Below, piece after piece: positions 1 to 7,098 of a stretch of 15,985 bases of DNA. Location of the stretch: NCBI GenBank assembly GCA_023544495.1, contig JAMJFV010000017.1, forward strand, positions 4,040 through 20,024, given 5' to 3'. The notes under the pieces are model-generated. The model saw only the letters and a program-made list of their open reading frames with translations, was not told the DNA's origin and ran no database searches. A program made the position numbers and the translations under genes. Positions within the stretch are counted from its first letter, which is position 1. Each line of letters opens with the position of its first letter. Origin of the DNA: ANME-2 cluster archaeon. GTDB lineage: Archaea > Halobacteriota > Methanosarcinia > Methanosarcinales > Methanocomedenaceae.

Positions 1-648
1 GCCATCAATGCCGATATCGGGATGCGGGAGAAACTCTTCGAACTCATAGGCCTGACCGGCAGCGGTGCTGTGGAAGAGGCAAAGCGGTTGCTGGGCGACA
101 TCGATGAACTGGAAACGTTCCGGTCACTGCTGAACCTGCTGGATATCCACGGCCTGGACTATACCGTCAATTTTGGCATCGCCAGGGGTCTTGACTATTA
201 CACAGGCATGGTCTTTGAGATATATAGCAGCGACCTGGGAGCACAGAACCAGGTTTGCGGCGGCGGGTCATACCGGCTTGCCCACCTGTTCGGGGGCAAG
301 GACATTGAATCGACCGGGTTCGCACTCGGGTTTGACAGGGTCATGGAAGTGTGTACTGTCCAGCCTCCGGAGGAGAGCCGGATCGTTGTGGTCTGCTTTG
401 ATGAGACCCGTAAGGAAGGCATGCGGATTGCCCAGACCCTGCGCGAACACATGATAGTTGATATCGACGTTATGGGAAGGAGTTTTGCAGCCCAGTTGAA
501 ATTTGCCAATAACGTACATGCCAGATGGGCCGTGATCATTGGCGAAGATGAGGTCGCAAGGGGTAAGGTGACCCTGAAAGATATGGGATCAGGCGACCAG
601 ACCGTACTGGACCCTGACGAACTGGTCAGGCGACTTGCGTCGCAATAA
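1..648 (+). CDS. hisS: Histidyl-tRNA synthetase, C-terminal part (5' end cut by window)
   Basis: Class II aminoacyl-tRNA synthetase that charges tRNA-His in the cytoplasm. The frame is open from base 1, so the gene begins before the window. The visible 215 codons hold the histidine-binding signature RGLDYYTG (bases 184-207), a glycine-rich stretch CGGGSYRL, class II motif 3 GFALGFDR (about bases 316-339, with the conserved Arg), and then a C-terminal anticodon-binding domain with alternating strands and helices (from about base 370). Family members are about 410-430 residues, so roughly the first half, with motifs 1 and 2, is missing. It ends with TAA and converges on the HisA-related gene with an 18-nt gap. 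The methionine at base 22 is internal and not a start. Identification is secure from the two signatures. Confidence 0.95.
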   Translation, partial: AINADIGMREKLFELIGLTGSGAVEEAKRLLGDIDELETFRSLLNLLDIHGLDYTVNFGIARGLDYYTGMVFEIYSSDLGAQNQVCGGGSYRLAHLFGGKDIESTGFALGFDRVMEVCTVQPPEESRIVVVCFDETRKEGMRIAQTLREHMIVDIDVMGRSFAAQLKFANNVHARWAVIIGEDEVARGKVTLKDMGSGDQTVLDPDELVRRLASQ

Positions 649-666
649 TGCTGGACAATTGAATGA

Positions 667-1365
667 TCACTGGATAAGGTCCAGTGGCAGCGCACCGTTA
701 TGCACCGCAGTGGCAACCAGGACACCTTCCAGTCCCACATCCTTCAGGAGATTGATATCATCCTTGTCCCTGACACCCCCGCCAAGCAGGATATTATGAT
801 CGCTGTGGTCCACCATCTGTTCCAGGAACCCGGTGTTGATCCCGCTGGAAGTTCCCACCTTGCTCAGTTCCAGTATTATCAGGTCATTGATGTCATAATT
901 GTTCAACATCTGTATCAGTTCGAGAGGTGGTACATTAAATAACGGTTCACGGGTCAATATCTGTCCCCCCTTGATATCGATGCTCATGTTAATAGACCGT
1001 GGATAGAAGGCCGTAGCACTCTCAAGCAGATCTTGAGTGGCGGTTTCCGTGCCAAGGACTATGGAACCTGCCAGTTGATGACCGAGATGGACATCATCCA
1101 TGGAAGATGCACCAAGGTCAAGCATGGTCTTGCTCATCCAGCCTATCTGTGTTACGACCTCGTCATTGTTGCCGCGGTTACCCAACCGGTTCAGATCAGC
1201 AATATAGACCTCACCGGGCACCAGTTCATTTACAATATCAAGTGGATCTGATGATTCACAGACCTTGCTAAAATTATGGACGGGGCCGTACTTTTCCCGT
1301 TCTCCTTTGACGGCATGTACGACCTGCCCGTCCAGAATGTCAAGTACAAATATTACGCGAAACAT
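667..1365 (-). CDS. HisA/HisF-related TIM-barrel protein
   Basis: A 232-residue (beta/alpha)8 barrel related to HisA, the phosphoribosylformimino-AICAR isomerase of histidine synthesis, but it looks like the separate 'hisA/hisF-related' family of methanogens and methylotrophs rather than true HisA. Seen: the N-terminal strand with Asp9 (VLDILDGQVV), matching the first catalytic acid of HisA; Asp130 in SIDIKGG, matching the second; and phosphate loops GTSSG (171-175) and GGGV (195-198). The catalytic pair and the phosphate sites are therefore kept, which suggests an active isomerase-like enzyme on a phosphorylated sugar-type substrate. It diverges from mfnB, and members in methylotrophs are, as I recall, found near tetrahydromethanopterin genes, so a C1-cofactor role is an inference. 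A TATA box lies about 33 nt before the ATG, implying an almost leaderless mRNA. True HisA cannot be fully excluded without an alignment. Confidence 0.8.
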   Translation of the reverse strand: MFRVIFVLDILDGQVVHAVKGEREKYGPVHNFSKVCESSDPLDIVNELVPGEVYIADLNRLGNRGNNDEVVTQIGWMSKTMLDLGASSMDDVHLGHQLAGSIVLGTETATQDLLESATAFYPRSINMSIDIKGGQILTREPLFNVPPLELIQMLNNYDINDLIILELSKVGTSSGINTGFLEQMVDHSDHNILLGGGVRDKDDINLLKDVGLEGVLVATAVHNGALPLDLIQ

Positions 1366-1394
1366 GAATATTGATCAAGATTGTATGTTGGATG

Positions 1395-1402
1395 TTTATA
1401 AA
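1395..1402 (-). promoter_or_regulatory. TATA box for the HisA-related gene
   Basis: TTTATAAA centred about 33 nt before the ATG at 1365. With the usual archaeal spacing of about 27 nt, transcription would start within about 10 nt of the ATG, giving a very short leader. No Shine-Dalgarno sequence is visible before this start. Confidence 0.55.
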
Positions 1403-1480
1403 GCCGATACTCACTGGCATAAAGGTTTTTTGTAATATATAAAGTATGACGTGATAAATACAGGGTGGTCAAAATAACAA

Positions 1481-1490
1481 CATATATATT
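1481..1490 (+). promoter_or_regulatory. TATA box for mfnB
   Basis: CATATATATT lies about 50 nt before the mfnB ATG. This predicts a transcript start near 1513 and a leader of about 24 nt that contains the GAGGT ribosome binding site at 1523-1527, 9 nt before the ATG. A second AT-rich block near 1433-1443 is a weaker alternative. Confidence 0.5.
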
Positions 1491-1536
1491 ACGATAGCGC
1501 AGTAACACATTTCAAGGACATAGAGGTAATTGGAAC

Positions 1537-2238
1537 ATGAAACTACTGGTCAGCCCCATCAATAGAGAAGAAGCAAAAGCTGCAGCAAACGGAGGGGCAG
1601 ATATCATTGATGTCAAGAACCCGAAAGAAGGTAGTCTGGGTGCTAACTTCCCCTGGATCATAAGGTCAGTGAAAGAAGCCATAAGCTCAATAAGACCCAT
1701 AAGTGCCACTATCGGTGACCTGAACTATAAACCAGGAACGGCATCCCTCGCATCCCTTGGTGCTGCCGTGTCAGGTGCAGATTACATCAAATTGGGGTTA
1801 TACGACATCCAGACAAGGGAACAGGCTTTAGACATGTCCGAGCATGTGGTAAGGTCAGTAAAGGACTATGACCCGACAAAGAAAGTGGTCATATCCGGCT
1901 ATTCTGATTATAAACGTATCAATTCCATTCCTGTCAGTGACCTGCCTTCTGTCTGTGCAGAGAGTGGCGCAGATGTAGTAATGATGGATACCGGTATCAA
2001 AGACGGACGCTCGACATTTGAATTCATGACCAATGCTGAACTGTCCTCTTTCATCAATTCGGCTCATGACCTTGGACTTGAAACTGCAATAGCAGGTACC
2101 ATAAAATTCGAGGATATAGATGCCCTGAACCAGCTCGGCCCGGACATTATCGGTGTGCGCGGATGCGTGTGTGGAGGCGACCGTACATCTTCTATCCAGC
2201 AACACCTGGTAGAAGAACTGAAGTCCATACTGGTATAA
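1537..2238 (+). CDS. mfnB: (5-formylfuran-3-yl)methyl phosphate synthase (MfnB)
   Basis: Makes 4-(hydroxymethyl)-2-furancarboxaldehyde phosphate from two molecules of glyceraldehyde 3-phosphate, the first committed step to the furan ring of methanofuran, the C1 carrier of methanogens and methanotrophic archaea. The 233-residue cytoplasmic barrel matches the family in length and key residues: Lys27 in DIIDVKNPKEG, Lys85 in ADYIKLGLYD, and Asp151 and Lys155 in MMDTGIKDGR. These positions coincide with the active-site lysines and aspartate I recall from the Methanocaldococcus enzyme. The C-terminal phosphate site is VRGCVCGGDR. The ATG has a good ribosome binding site (GAGGT, 9-nt spacing). It stands alone on its strand, divergent from the HisA-related gene and convergent with the aldehyde oxidoreductase gene. 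This is one of the best markers that the organism makes methanofuran. Confidence 0.95.
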   Translation: MKLLVSPINREEAKAAANGGADIIDVKNPKEGSLGANFPWIIRSVKEAISSIRPISATIGDLNYKPGTASLASLGAAVSGADYIKLGLYDIQTREQALDMSEHVVRSVKDYDPTKKVVISGYSDYKRINSIPVSDLPSVCAESGADVVMMDTGIKDGRSTFEFMTNAELSSFINSAHDLGLETAIAGTIKFEDIDALNQLGPDIIGVRGCVCGGDRTSSIQQHLVEELKSILV

Positions 2239-2263
2239 ATATATAATGCGATATGGTTGTTCC

Positions 2264-2297
2264 AGTTACTGATCTTTCTAGCTACCGATCTTTCCAG
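2264..2297. repeat. Short imperfect tandem duplication at the 3' end of the AOR gene
   Basis: Two 16-bp units lie head to tail: AGTTACTGATCTTTCT (2264-2279) and AGCTACCGATCTTTCC (2280-2295), followed by AG. They agree at 13 of 16 positions and all three differences are T/C changes. The repeat spans the stop codon of the aldehyde oxidoreductase gene, so one unit lies inside the coding end and the other in the spacer to mfnB. It looks like a local slippage duplication. Confidence 0.6.
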
Positions 2298-4107
2298 GAC
2301 TGATGCCCAGTTCCACAAGCAGTGACTCAGGCACAAGTCCTTCTTCTGTAAAACCCGCTGCATCGTAGTATTCATCCAGCATGGCATCCAGTTCTGCATC
2401 CGTTACAGGCCGCACTCCCTGCGTGGTCACCCGTGCAGGCAGGGTATCGTGGCTCCTGTCAAAACCTTCTCTGTTATTAAAAGCCCTTGTCAGCACAGCT
2501 ATCCGCCTGCCTGCAAGGTCAAACTCATGCCGGTCCATGTCAAACCCGGTAACTGCCGTATAGAGTTCATGGAGTTCATCAAGACCGGCTGCATAAGTGA
2601 AGAACTTGCAGATGCCCACTGAATCATAAATGGCATTGCGCTGCTGACCCTCCCAGACCATCTTTCCTTTACCTGCCGTTACCATTGGGTCAAACCGCCC
2701 GCCCCTGCCAAGCACTTCTTTTCCATAGGTCCAGGGACGCAGGTGACAGGCGCCCCGGTCAGAAACAGCGTATGCAAGAGCCTGCCCTTTAGCGGTCTGG
2801 GGCAGGTATGCAGGGATCTCCAGACCCTTCACGTTCATGGCGAAATCAACAGATCCCTGCCCGATAACCTGAGCAGTATCTCTGGTGCCATGAGCTGCAA
2901 AAGCCAGCGGGCCTTCGCCTTTCCCCATCATATGAATGACCTCGATCAGCGCATCGCTGTTCCCGAAAGCCAGCTCCAGCCCGCCAGTATCCTCTTTCCT
3001 GATAAGGCCCCGTTCATAGCATTCCATCAGGAAAGCTATGGTACTGCCGGTACTCATGCTGTCAAGCCCGTATCTGTCACAAAGATGCTCTGCAGCCGTT
3101 ACTACTGCCGGGTCATCGATTCCGCAGTTGGAACCCAGCAGCGTGATCGATTCGAATTCCGGACCGTCATGTACCAGCCCGCGATATTTCCCTTTCTGTA
3201 CCACTGCCAGGTGGCTGCACTGTATGGCACAGCCAGGGCAGGGCCGGCGCCGGGCTCCACCGTCCCACAATGTGTCCTTGATAGCGATCCCATCCAGCCG
3301 TTCGCACAGACCGTCATCCCGTCCGGTCGTATAATTACGCATGCTCCAGCCCCCGGTCTCGTTGACCGATTCAACCAGTTCAGCCGTGCCCATTTTCCTG
3401 AGATTAGCCACACCGCTGCTCTTCCTGACCTTCTCATGTATCCTCGCCCTCACAGACCTGAAATTGACAGGGTCGGCAGGTTCATAGTTCCCGTGCCCGG
3501 TGACCACAACTGCTTTCAAGTATTTGCTGCCCATGATCGCACCCAGGCCGCCGCGGGCAGCAGTGCGGTTCTCTGCAAATACGCCAGCCAGTTTTGCCAT
3601 GCGCTCCCCCGCAGGTCCGATGGTCAAAACCCTGGCCTTGCGGTCAATGGAATGGCGTGCTTTTAACTTAGCCTGGACCGCAAAAGTATCCATACCCCAC
3701 AGGTCGGTCGCATCCAGTATCTCCACCCTTTCGTCAATGATATTGATATATACAGGCGACTGCGACCTGCCCCCCATGATCAGCCCCATGTACCCGGCAT
3801 ATCGCAGTTCCGGCCCCCACCAGCCATTGCAGTGACTGTCGTTCCAGGTGCCAGTGAGCGGGCTTTTTGCGCACACCGAAAAGTTGACACCGTTTGTCAC
3901 AGGAGCGCCGGTCAGGGGGCCATTCATGATAGCCAGCAGGTTATCGGGTGACAGGGCATCGCAACCTGGCGGGTTCTCCTGATACAGGTAGTGGGCTGCC
4001 AGACCCTTACCGCCCATGAACCTGCGAAGCAGTGCCTGTGGGGTAGGATCTATATTTGTTCTACCTGAATCCAGGTTGATGCGCAGGAGATTGGCGGGGT
4101 GGTTCAT
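2278..4107 (-). CDS. Aldehyde ferredoxin oxidoreductase (tungsten/molybdenum enzyme)
   Basis: Cytoplasmic AOR-family enzyme that oxidises aldehydes to carboxylates with ferredoxin, using a bis-pterin tungsten or molybdenum centre and one [4Fe-4S] cluster. At 609 residues it is full length (about 605 in Pyrococcus AOR). The N-terminal domain (1-210) carries GGKGL, NGPLTG and the AARGGLGA pterin-binding stretch (183-190). The cluster ligands are Cys290, Cys293 and Cys297 (CPGCAIQC) and Cys500 (VGICKFF), in the same order and spacing as Pyrococcus AOR. Glu317 (GPEFES) and His455 (RGACHLRP) fit the conserved active-site Glu and His. The substrate cannot be read from sequence. The gene is monocistronic, with no ferredoxin or second subunit beside it. 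moaA in this window would supply an early cofactor step. The AT-rich block at 4128-4137 suggests a leaderless mRNA from the ATG at 4107. Confidence 0.93.
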   Translation of the reverse strand: MNHPANLLRINLDSGRTNIDPTPQALLRRFMGGKGLAAHYLYQENPPGCDALSPDNLLAIMNGPLTGAPVTNGVNFSVCAKSPLTGTWNDSHCNGWWGPELRYAGYMGLIMGGRSQSPVYINIIDERVEILDATDLWGMDTFAVQAKLKARHSIDRKARVLTIGPAGERMAKLAGVFAENRTAARGGLGAIMGSKYLKAVVVTGHGNYEPADPVNFRSVRARIHEKVRKSSGVANLRKMGTAELVESVNETGGWSMRNYTTGRDDGLCERLDGIAIKDTLWDGGARRRPCPGCAIQCSHLAVVQKGKYRGLVHDGPEFESITLLGSNCGIDDPAVVTAAEHLCDRYGLDSMSTGSTIAFLMECYERGLIRKEDTGGLELAFGNSDALIEVIHMMGKGEGPLAFAAHGTRDTAQVIGQGSVDFAMNVKGLEIPAYLPQTAKGQALAYAVSDRGACHLRPWTYGKEVLGRGGRFDPMVTAGKGKMVWEGQQRNAIYDSVGICKFFTYAAGLDELHELYTAVTGFDMDRHEFDLAGRRIAVLTRAFNNREGFDRSHDTLPARVTTQGVRPVTDAELDAMLDEYYDAAGFTEEGLVPESLLVELGISPGKIGS

Positions 4108-4127
4108 GATACTATTCTATTCGTAAG

Positions 4128-4155
4128 ATATTTATTATAGCCATGTTGTATAATC
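4128..4155. promoter_or_regulatory. Divergent promoter region between AOR and protease genes
   Basis: The 77-bp gap has an AT-rich block at 4128-4139 that reads TAATAAATAT on the minus strand, about 25 nt before the AOR ATG. On the plus strand the same block, or TGTATAATC near 4147-4155, could drive the protease gene. The protease also has a ribosome binding site GAGGG at 4174-4178, 6 nt before its ATG. The two promoters probably overlap, so expression of the two genes may be linked. Confidence 0.4.
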
Positions 4156-4184
4156 AATGAGTTAATACTTTTAGAGGGAATAGC

Positions 4185-5690
4185 ATGAGAATGTTTGGCA
4201 TAGTTATTACTTTAATGATATTAGTATCATTTCTGGCACCGGTGGCTGCAGCATCTGAAGAGAAAATGGTCAATGTGTTGATAGGGTTCAAGGACAAACC
4301 TGATGCGGCACTGATAGAAGCCTATGGAGGAAAGGTCAATGCCCAGTTTACCATTATTCCTGCAATTGCCGCCGAGGTGCCTGTACAGGCACTATACGGA
4401 CTGTCCCACAACCCTGAGATAGATATCATTGAGCCTGATGCAGTAGCTCATGCCATGGGACAGGTCACACCATGGGGTGTAGATCGGGTGCAGGCACCCC
4501 AGGTACATGCCAAAGGAATAACTGGCACGGGAGTCGATGTAGCCATCATAGATACTGGCATCAATTACAACCATCCTGACCTGATATCCAATTACAGGGG
4601 CGGGTATGATTACGTCAACCTTGATAGCGACCCAATTGATGATGCCGGCCACGGTACCCATGTGTCTGGAACAGTTGCAGCAATCAACAATGATTTTGGT
4701 GTTATAGGCGTATCCCCTGAGGTCAATATTTATGCCCTTAAAGTGCTCGATGCCAGTGGCAGCGGCTCTTACAGCAACATAATAAGCGCAATTGACTGGG
4801 TTCGCACCAATAATATCGATGTAGCTTCCATGAGCCTTGGCGGCGGTTTCAACTCCCGCCTGCTTAGAAGGGCATGCGACAACGCATATAATAGTGGAGT
4901 GCTGCTGGTTGCCGCAGCCGGTAACAATGCCGGAACAGTAAGTTATCCAGCTGCATATAGTTCGGTCATTGCCGTATCTGCAACAGACCAGAATGACAAT
5001 GTCGCCTGGTTCTCAAATTTTGGTTCGGAGGTAGAACTGGCAGCCCCTGGAGTTAACATCAACTCTACAACCATGAACGGTGGTTACAGCGGCGATACCT
5101 GGAGCGGTACAAGCATGGCCACACCTCATGTGACTGGCGTAGCTGCACTCGTGCTCACCACATCCGTGACCTATGCAGGATATGATACAAACAATAATGG
5201 TCAGTGGGACCCTGCCGAAGTCAGGCAGAGACTGCGTGATACAGCGACTGGATCTGGTAAGGATATCTACATCGGGTATGGACTGGTGAATGCCCTGGCA
5301 GCCACCGATGTGGTCGTACCAGAACCTGATCCCACACCTACACCTAATCCTACACCAACTGGCAGTGAAATGCACATAGCTGACATATCCTTATCTCTTG
5401 ATACCAGGTCTGCAGGCAGGAACATATTTACCTGGGCTGATGCTACCGTGACCATCGTAGATAGCGGAGATAATCCGGTACAGGGTGCACAGGTCAGCGG
5501 GATCTGGAGTGGAGTGACATCTGATAGCGATACCGGTACCACGGTAGCCGATGGGACTGTGACGTTGAACTCTGACAGTGTAAGGAAACTGGTCGAAGGC
5601 ACGTTTACCTTTACCGTTACGGGTGTGGTGCTATCTGGTTGGAATTACAATACATCAGCAAATGTAGTAAATAGCGGAAGTAACCTGTAA
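4185..5690 (+). CDS. Secreted subtilisin-like serine protease (S8 family)
   Basis: Exported endopeptidase of 501 residues. In order: a signal peptide (1 to about 23, hydrophobic core then APVAAAS); an inhibitor-I9-type propeptide (about 28-88) that should fold and then be cut off; the catalytic domain (about 95-375) with Asp123 (IIDTGINYNHPDL), His156 (GHGTHVSGT), oxyanion Asn247 (AAAGNNAG) and Ser310 (SGTSMATPHV), so the triad is complete; a Pro/Thr-rich linker PTPTPNPTPT (383-392); and a C-terminal beta-rich domain (about 395-501) resembling an Ig or fibronectin-like fold. Residues 334-345 (DTNNNGQWDPAE) form an EF-hand-type calcium loop inside the catalytic domain. No membrane anchor or S-layer sorting signal follows, so release to the medium or non-covalent wall binding is likely. 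The start has a GAGGG site 6 nt upstream. Substrate and biological role are unknown. Confidence 0.95.
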   Translation: MRMFGIVITLMILVSFLAPVAAASEEKMVNVLIGFKDKPDAALIEAYGGKVNAQFTIIPAIAAEVPVQALYGLSHNPEIDIIEPDAVAHAMGQVTPWGVDRVQAPQVHAKGITGTGVDVAIIDTGINYNHPDLISNYRGGYDYVNLDSDPIDDAGHGTHVSGTVAAINNDFGVIGVSPEVNIYALKVLDASGSGSYSNIISAIDWVRTNNIDVASMSLGGGFNSRLLRRACDNAYNSGVLLVAAAGNNAGTVSYPAAYSSVIAVSATDQNDNVAWFSNFGSEVELAAPGVNINSTTMNGGYSGDTWSGTSMATPHVTGVAALVLTTSVTYAGYDTNNNGQWDPAEVRQRLRDTATGSGKDIYIGYGLVNALAATDVVVPEPDPTPTPNPTPTGSEMHIADISLSLDTRSAGRNIFTWADATVTIVDSGDNPVQGAQVSGIWSGVTSDSDTGTTVADGTVTLNSDSVRKLVEGTFTFTVTGVVLSGWNYNTSANVVNSGSNL

Positions 5691-5700
5691 CTTATATCCT

Positions 5701-5722
5701 GGCGTCCCACCACCGGGGCGCC
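5701..5722. terminator. Hairpin between convergent genes, possible bidirectional terminator
   Basis: GGCGTCCC (5701-5708), loop ACCACC, then GGGGCGCC (5715-5722) pair over 8 bp with one G-T wobble. It sits in the 44-nt gap between the protease stop and the end of the coiled-coil gene. No clear T-run follows, so it may act as an mRNA 3'-end stabiliser rather than a classic terminator. Confidence 0.5.
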
Positions 5723-5734
5723 ACACCTCGTTAT

Positions 5735-7030
5735 TCATTCAACCTGATACGTGACTTCAACGTCTTGGCTGAACACAATATTCAAATCGGAATTCAGGTG
5801 CACCTTTAACATCTCAATATCATTATTCAACCTTACCAGCTCTCTTCGTTCCGTTTCCAGCTCCTGCCTGGTTGAATCGATCATACCCTGCGTATCGCAG
5901 ACCAGCTTTTCAATGTGGTTCTTTTTCCTGTACACTTCAAGCCCTTCCAGTTCTGCCGATAACGCATCAAGCTCTGAAGAATACGATACTCTTTGCTCTT
6001 TCACGGACCCAAGGAGATCAGGACCGGTCAACCTGTCTATCTGGTCAAGGGTCTTGTTTATATTTTGCTGCTTAAGACCCAGGCTTCCGTCTACTATCAT
6101 CACCCGTAGTTCTGCAAGGAAAGGATTTATGTCCTCGTTAAGTGACTGTGCAGGTTCATTTTTTAATAATTTAAGCACCTTCCTGCTGTCAGATGACAGG
6201 GTATGCCTGCCGCTTTCATCCTGTTTTTCCATTCTTGAAAGAGCTTTGGAAAGGGGTGCGAACAGGTCTGATAATTGTGAATCGACAGCCAGTATCTGTC
6301 TTTTCAATGCGTACACACGGGCTTCCAGTTCATTCGCATGTGCAGATTCGTCACTCTCTTCCATTTCCTTAAACGTTAAGGCTGCTGCTTCCCTGTCGCG
6401 TTTCAATGAAACACACCTGCTTTCAAGGTCACTGATGTGTGCTTTCTTTACCTTGATCCCTGAATTGGTATCCTGTATCTGCCTGATCAGCGCATGCAGC
6501 CTGTCATATGCCTCAAGCTTATCTCTTTCTTCATTGATCGGGGAGACCAGTTCTTCCAGCAATCCTTCAAACCGTTTCAGGTTAGCCAGAATATCCCTGT
6601 AAGCCTCAGGAAAAAGCGCCTTTACATACTGTTGGCTCCGGATAGCGTTCTCAAGAGATGTGTTCAAAAGGGCCCTGGTATCGGTATAGAATTCAAAAGC
6701 TCTGGCAGGGTCAATATCGTCAGGCACAACTGTCCTCTCTTTTATTACATTCAGGTTCTTTACCAGATTGTCCCTGTTCGATGCGCCTGCTTTTGCAAGT
6801 TTTTTGTATATCGTCTCCCCGAATTCAGCATTGACCAGCTGGACCTTGCTGTTGTCGAGGTCTTCAAGAGCATCGCGTATCTCTCCATACATTCGCTGGA
6901 TATGCGACCTCAGTTCCGTGAACATCTGGTCCGACTCATTCTCGATCCAGCCTGGCAGTTCGCTGAACTCAAGTGATACCTGTTGAGGTAATTCCTCTTT
7001 TTTCCCGAAAAATCTCTTAATGATCTTCAA
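5735..7030 (-). CDS. Coiled-coil protein of unknown function
   Basis: I do not recognise the family beyond a likely archaeal conserved hypothetical. The 431 residues are almost all helical and charged, with no signal peptide or membrane segment. The N-terminus is short and basic (KIIKRFFGKKEE). Residues about 35-60 and 115-185 form helical blocks, about 190-255 and 340-410 have strong heptad-like coiled-coil patterns, and the end (about 411-431) is a short strand-like tail. This suggests a structural or scaffold protein, loosely like SMC or septum-associated coiled coils, but no ATPase motif is present. The start codon is TTG: an in-frame TAA lies four codons upstream, and the next methionine is residue 36, inside what looks like conserved sequence. 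There is no Shine-Dalgarno sequence. It lies downstream of trpB2 but is separated from it by a terminator and its own TATA box. Confidence 0.75.
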   Translation of the reverse strand: MKIIKRFFGKKEELPQQVSLEFSELPGWIENESDQMFTELRSHIQRMYGEIRDALEDLDNSKVQLVNAEFGETIYKKLAKAGASNRDNLVKNLNVIKERTVVPDDIDPARAFEFYTDTRALLNTSLENAIRSQQYVKALFPEAYRDILANLKRFEGLLEELVSPINEERDKLEAYDRLHALIRQIQDTNSGIKVKKAHISDLESRCVSLKRDREAAALTFKEMEESDESAHANELEARVYALKRQILAVDSQLSDLFAPLSKALSRMEKQDESGRHTLSSDSRKVLKLLKNEPAQSLNEDINPFLAELRVMIVDGSLGLKQQNINKTLDQIDRLTGPDLLGSVKEQRVSYSSELDALSAELEGLEVYRKKNHIEKLVCDTQGMIDSTRQELETERRELVRLNNDIEMLKVHLNSDLNIVFSQDVEVTYQVE

Positions 7031-7058
7031 ATAAACCCAAAATTAAATAGAAATACTG

Positions 7059-7067
7059 TTTTAAAAA
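7059..7067 (-). promoter_or_regulatory. TATA box for the coiled-coil gene
   Basis: On the minus strand this reads TTTTTAAAA, centred about 33 nt before the TTG start, predicting a transcript start within about 6 nt of that codon. The same T5 run is the tail of the trpB2 terminator. Confidence 0.45.
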
Positions 7068-7092
7068 GGTATGCAGGGTGCAACAGCACCCT
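7063..7092 (-). terminator. Terminator after trpB2
   Basis: On the minus strand, AGGGTGC (7092-7086), a TGTT loop and GCACCCT (7081-7075) form a perfect 7-bp stem beginning 6 nt past the trpB2 stop codon. A T5 tract follows at 7067-7063. This is a convincing end for the trpB2 transcript. Confidence 0.6.
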
Positions 7093-7098
7093 TACTGT

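Noticed and set aside
2743..3666. 307-codon plus-strand ORF
   Set aside because: Lies wholly antisense to the aldehyde oxidoreductase gene, whose motifs are unmistakable; the translation has no recognisable domain.
5751..6602. 283-codon plus-strand ORF rich in serine and leucine
   Set aside because: Antisense of the coiled-coil gene; the Ser-rich composition is what the reverse of Glu/Leu-rich helical codons gives.
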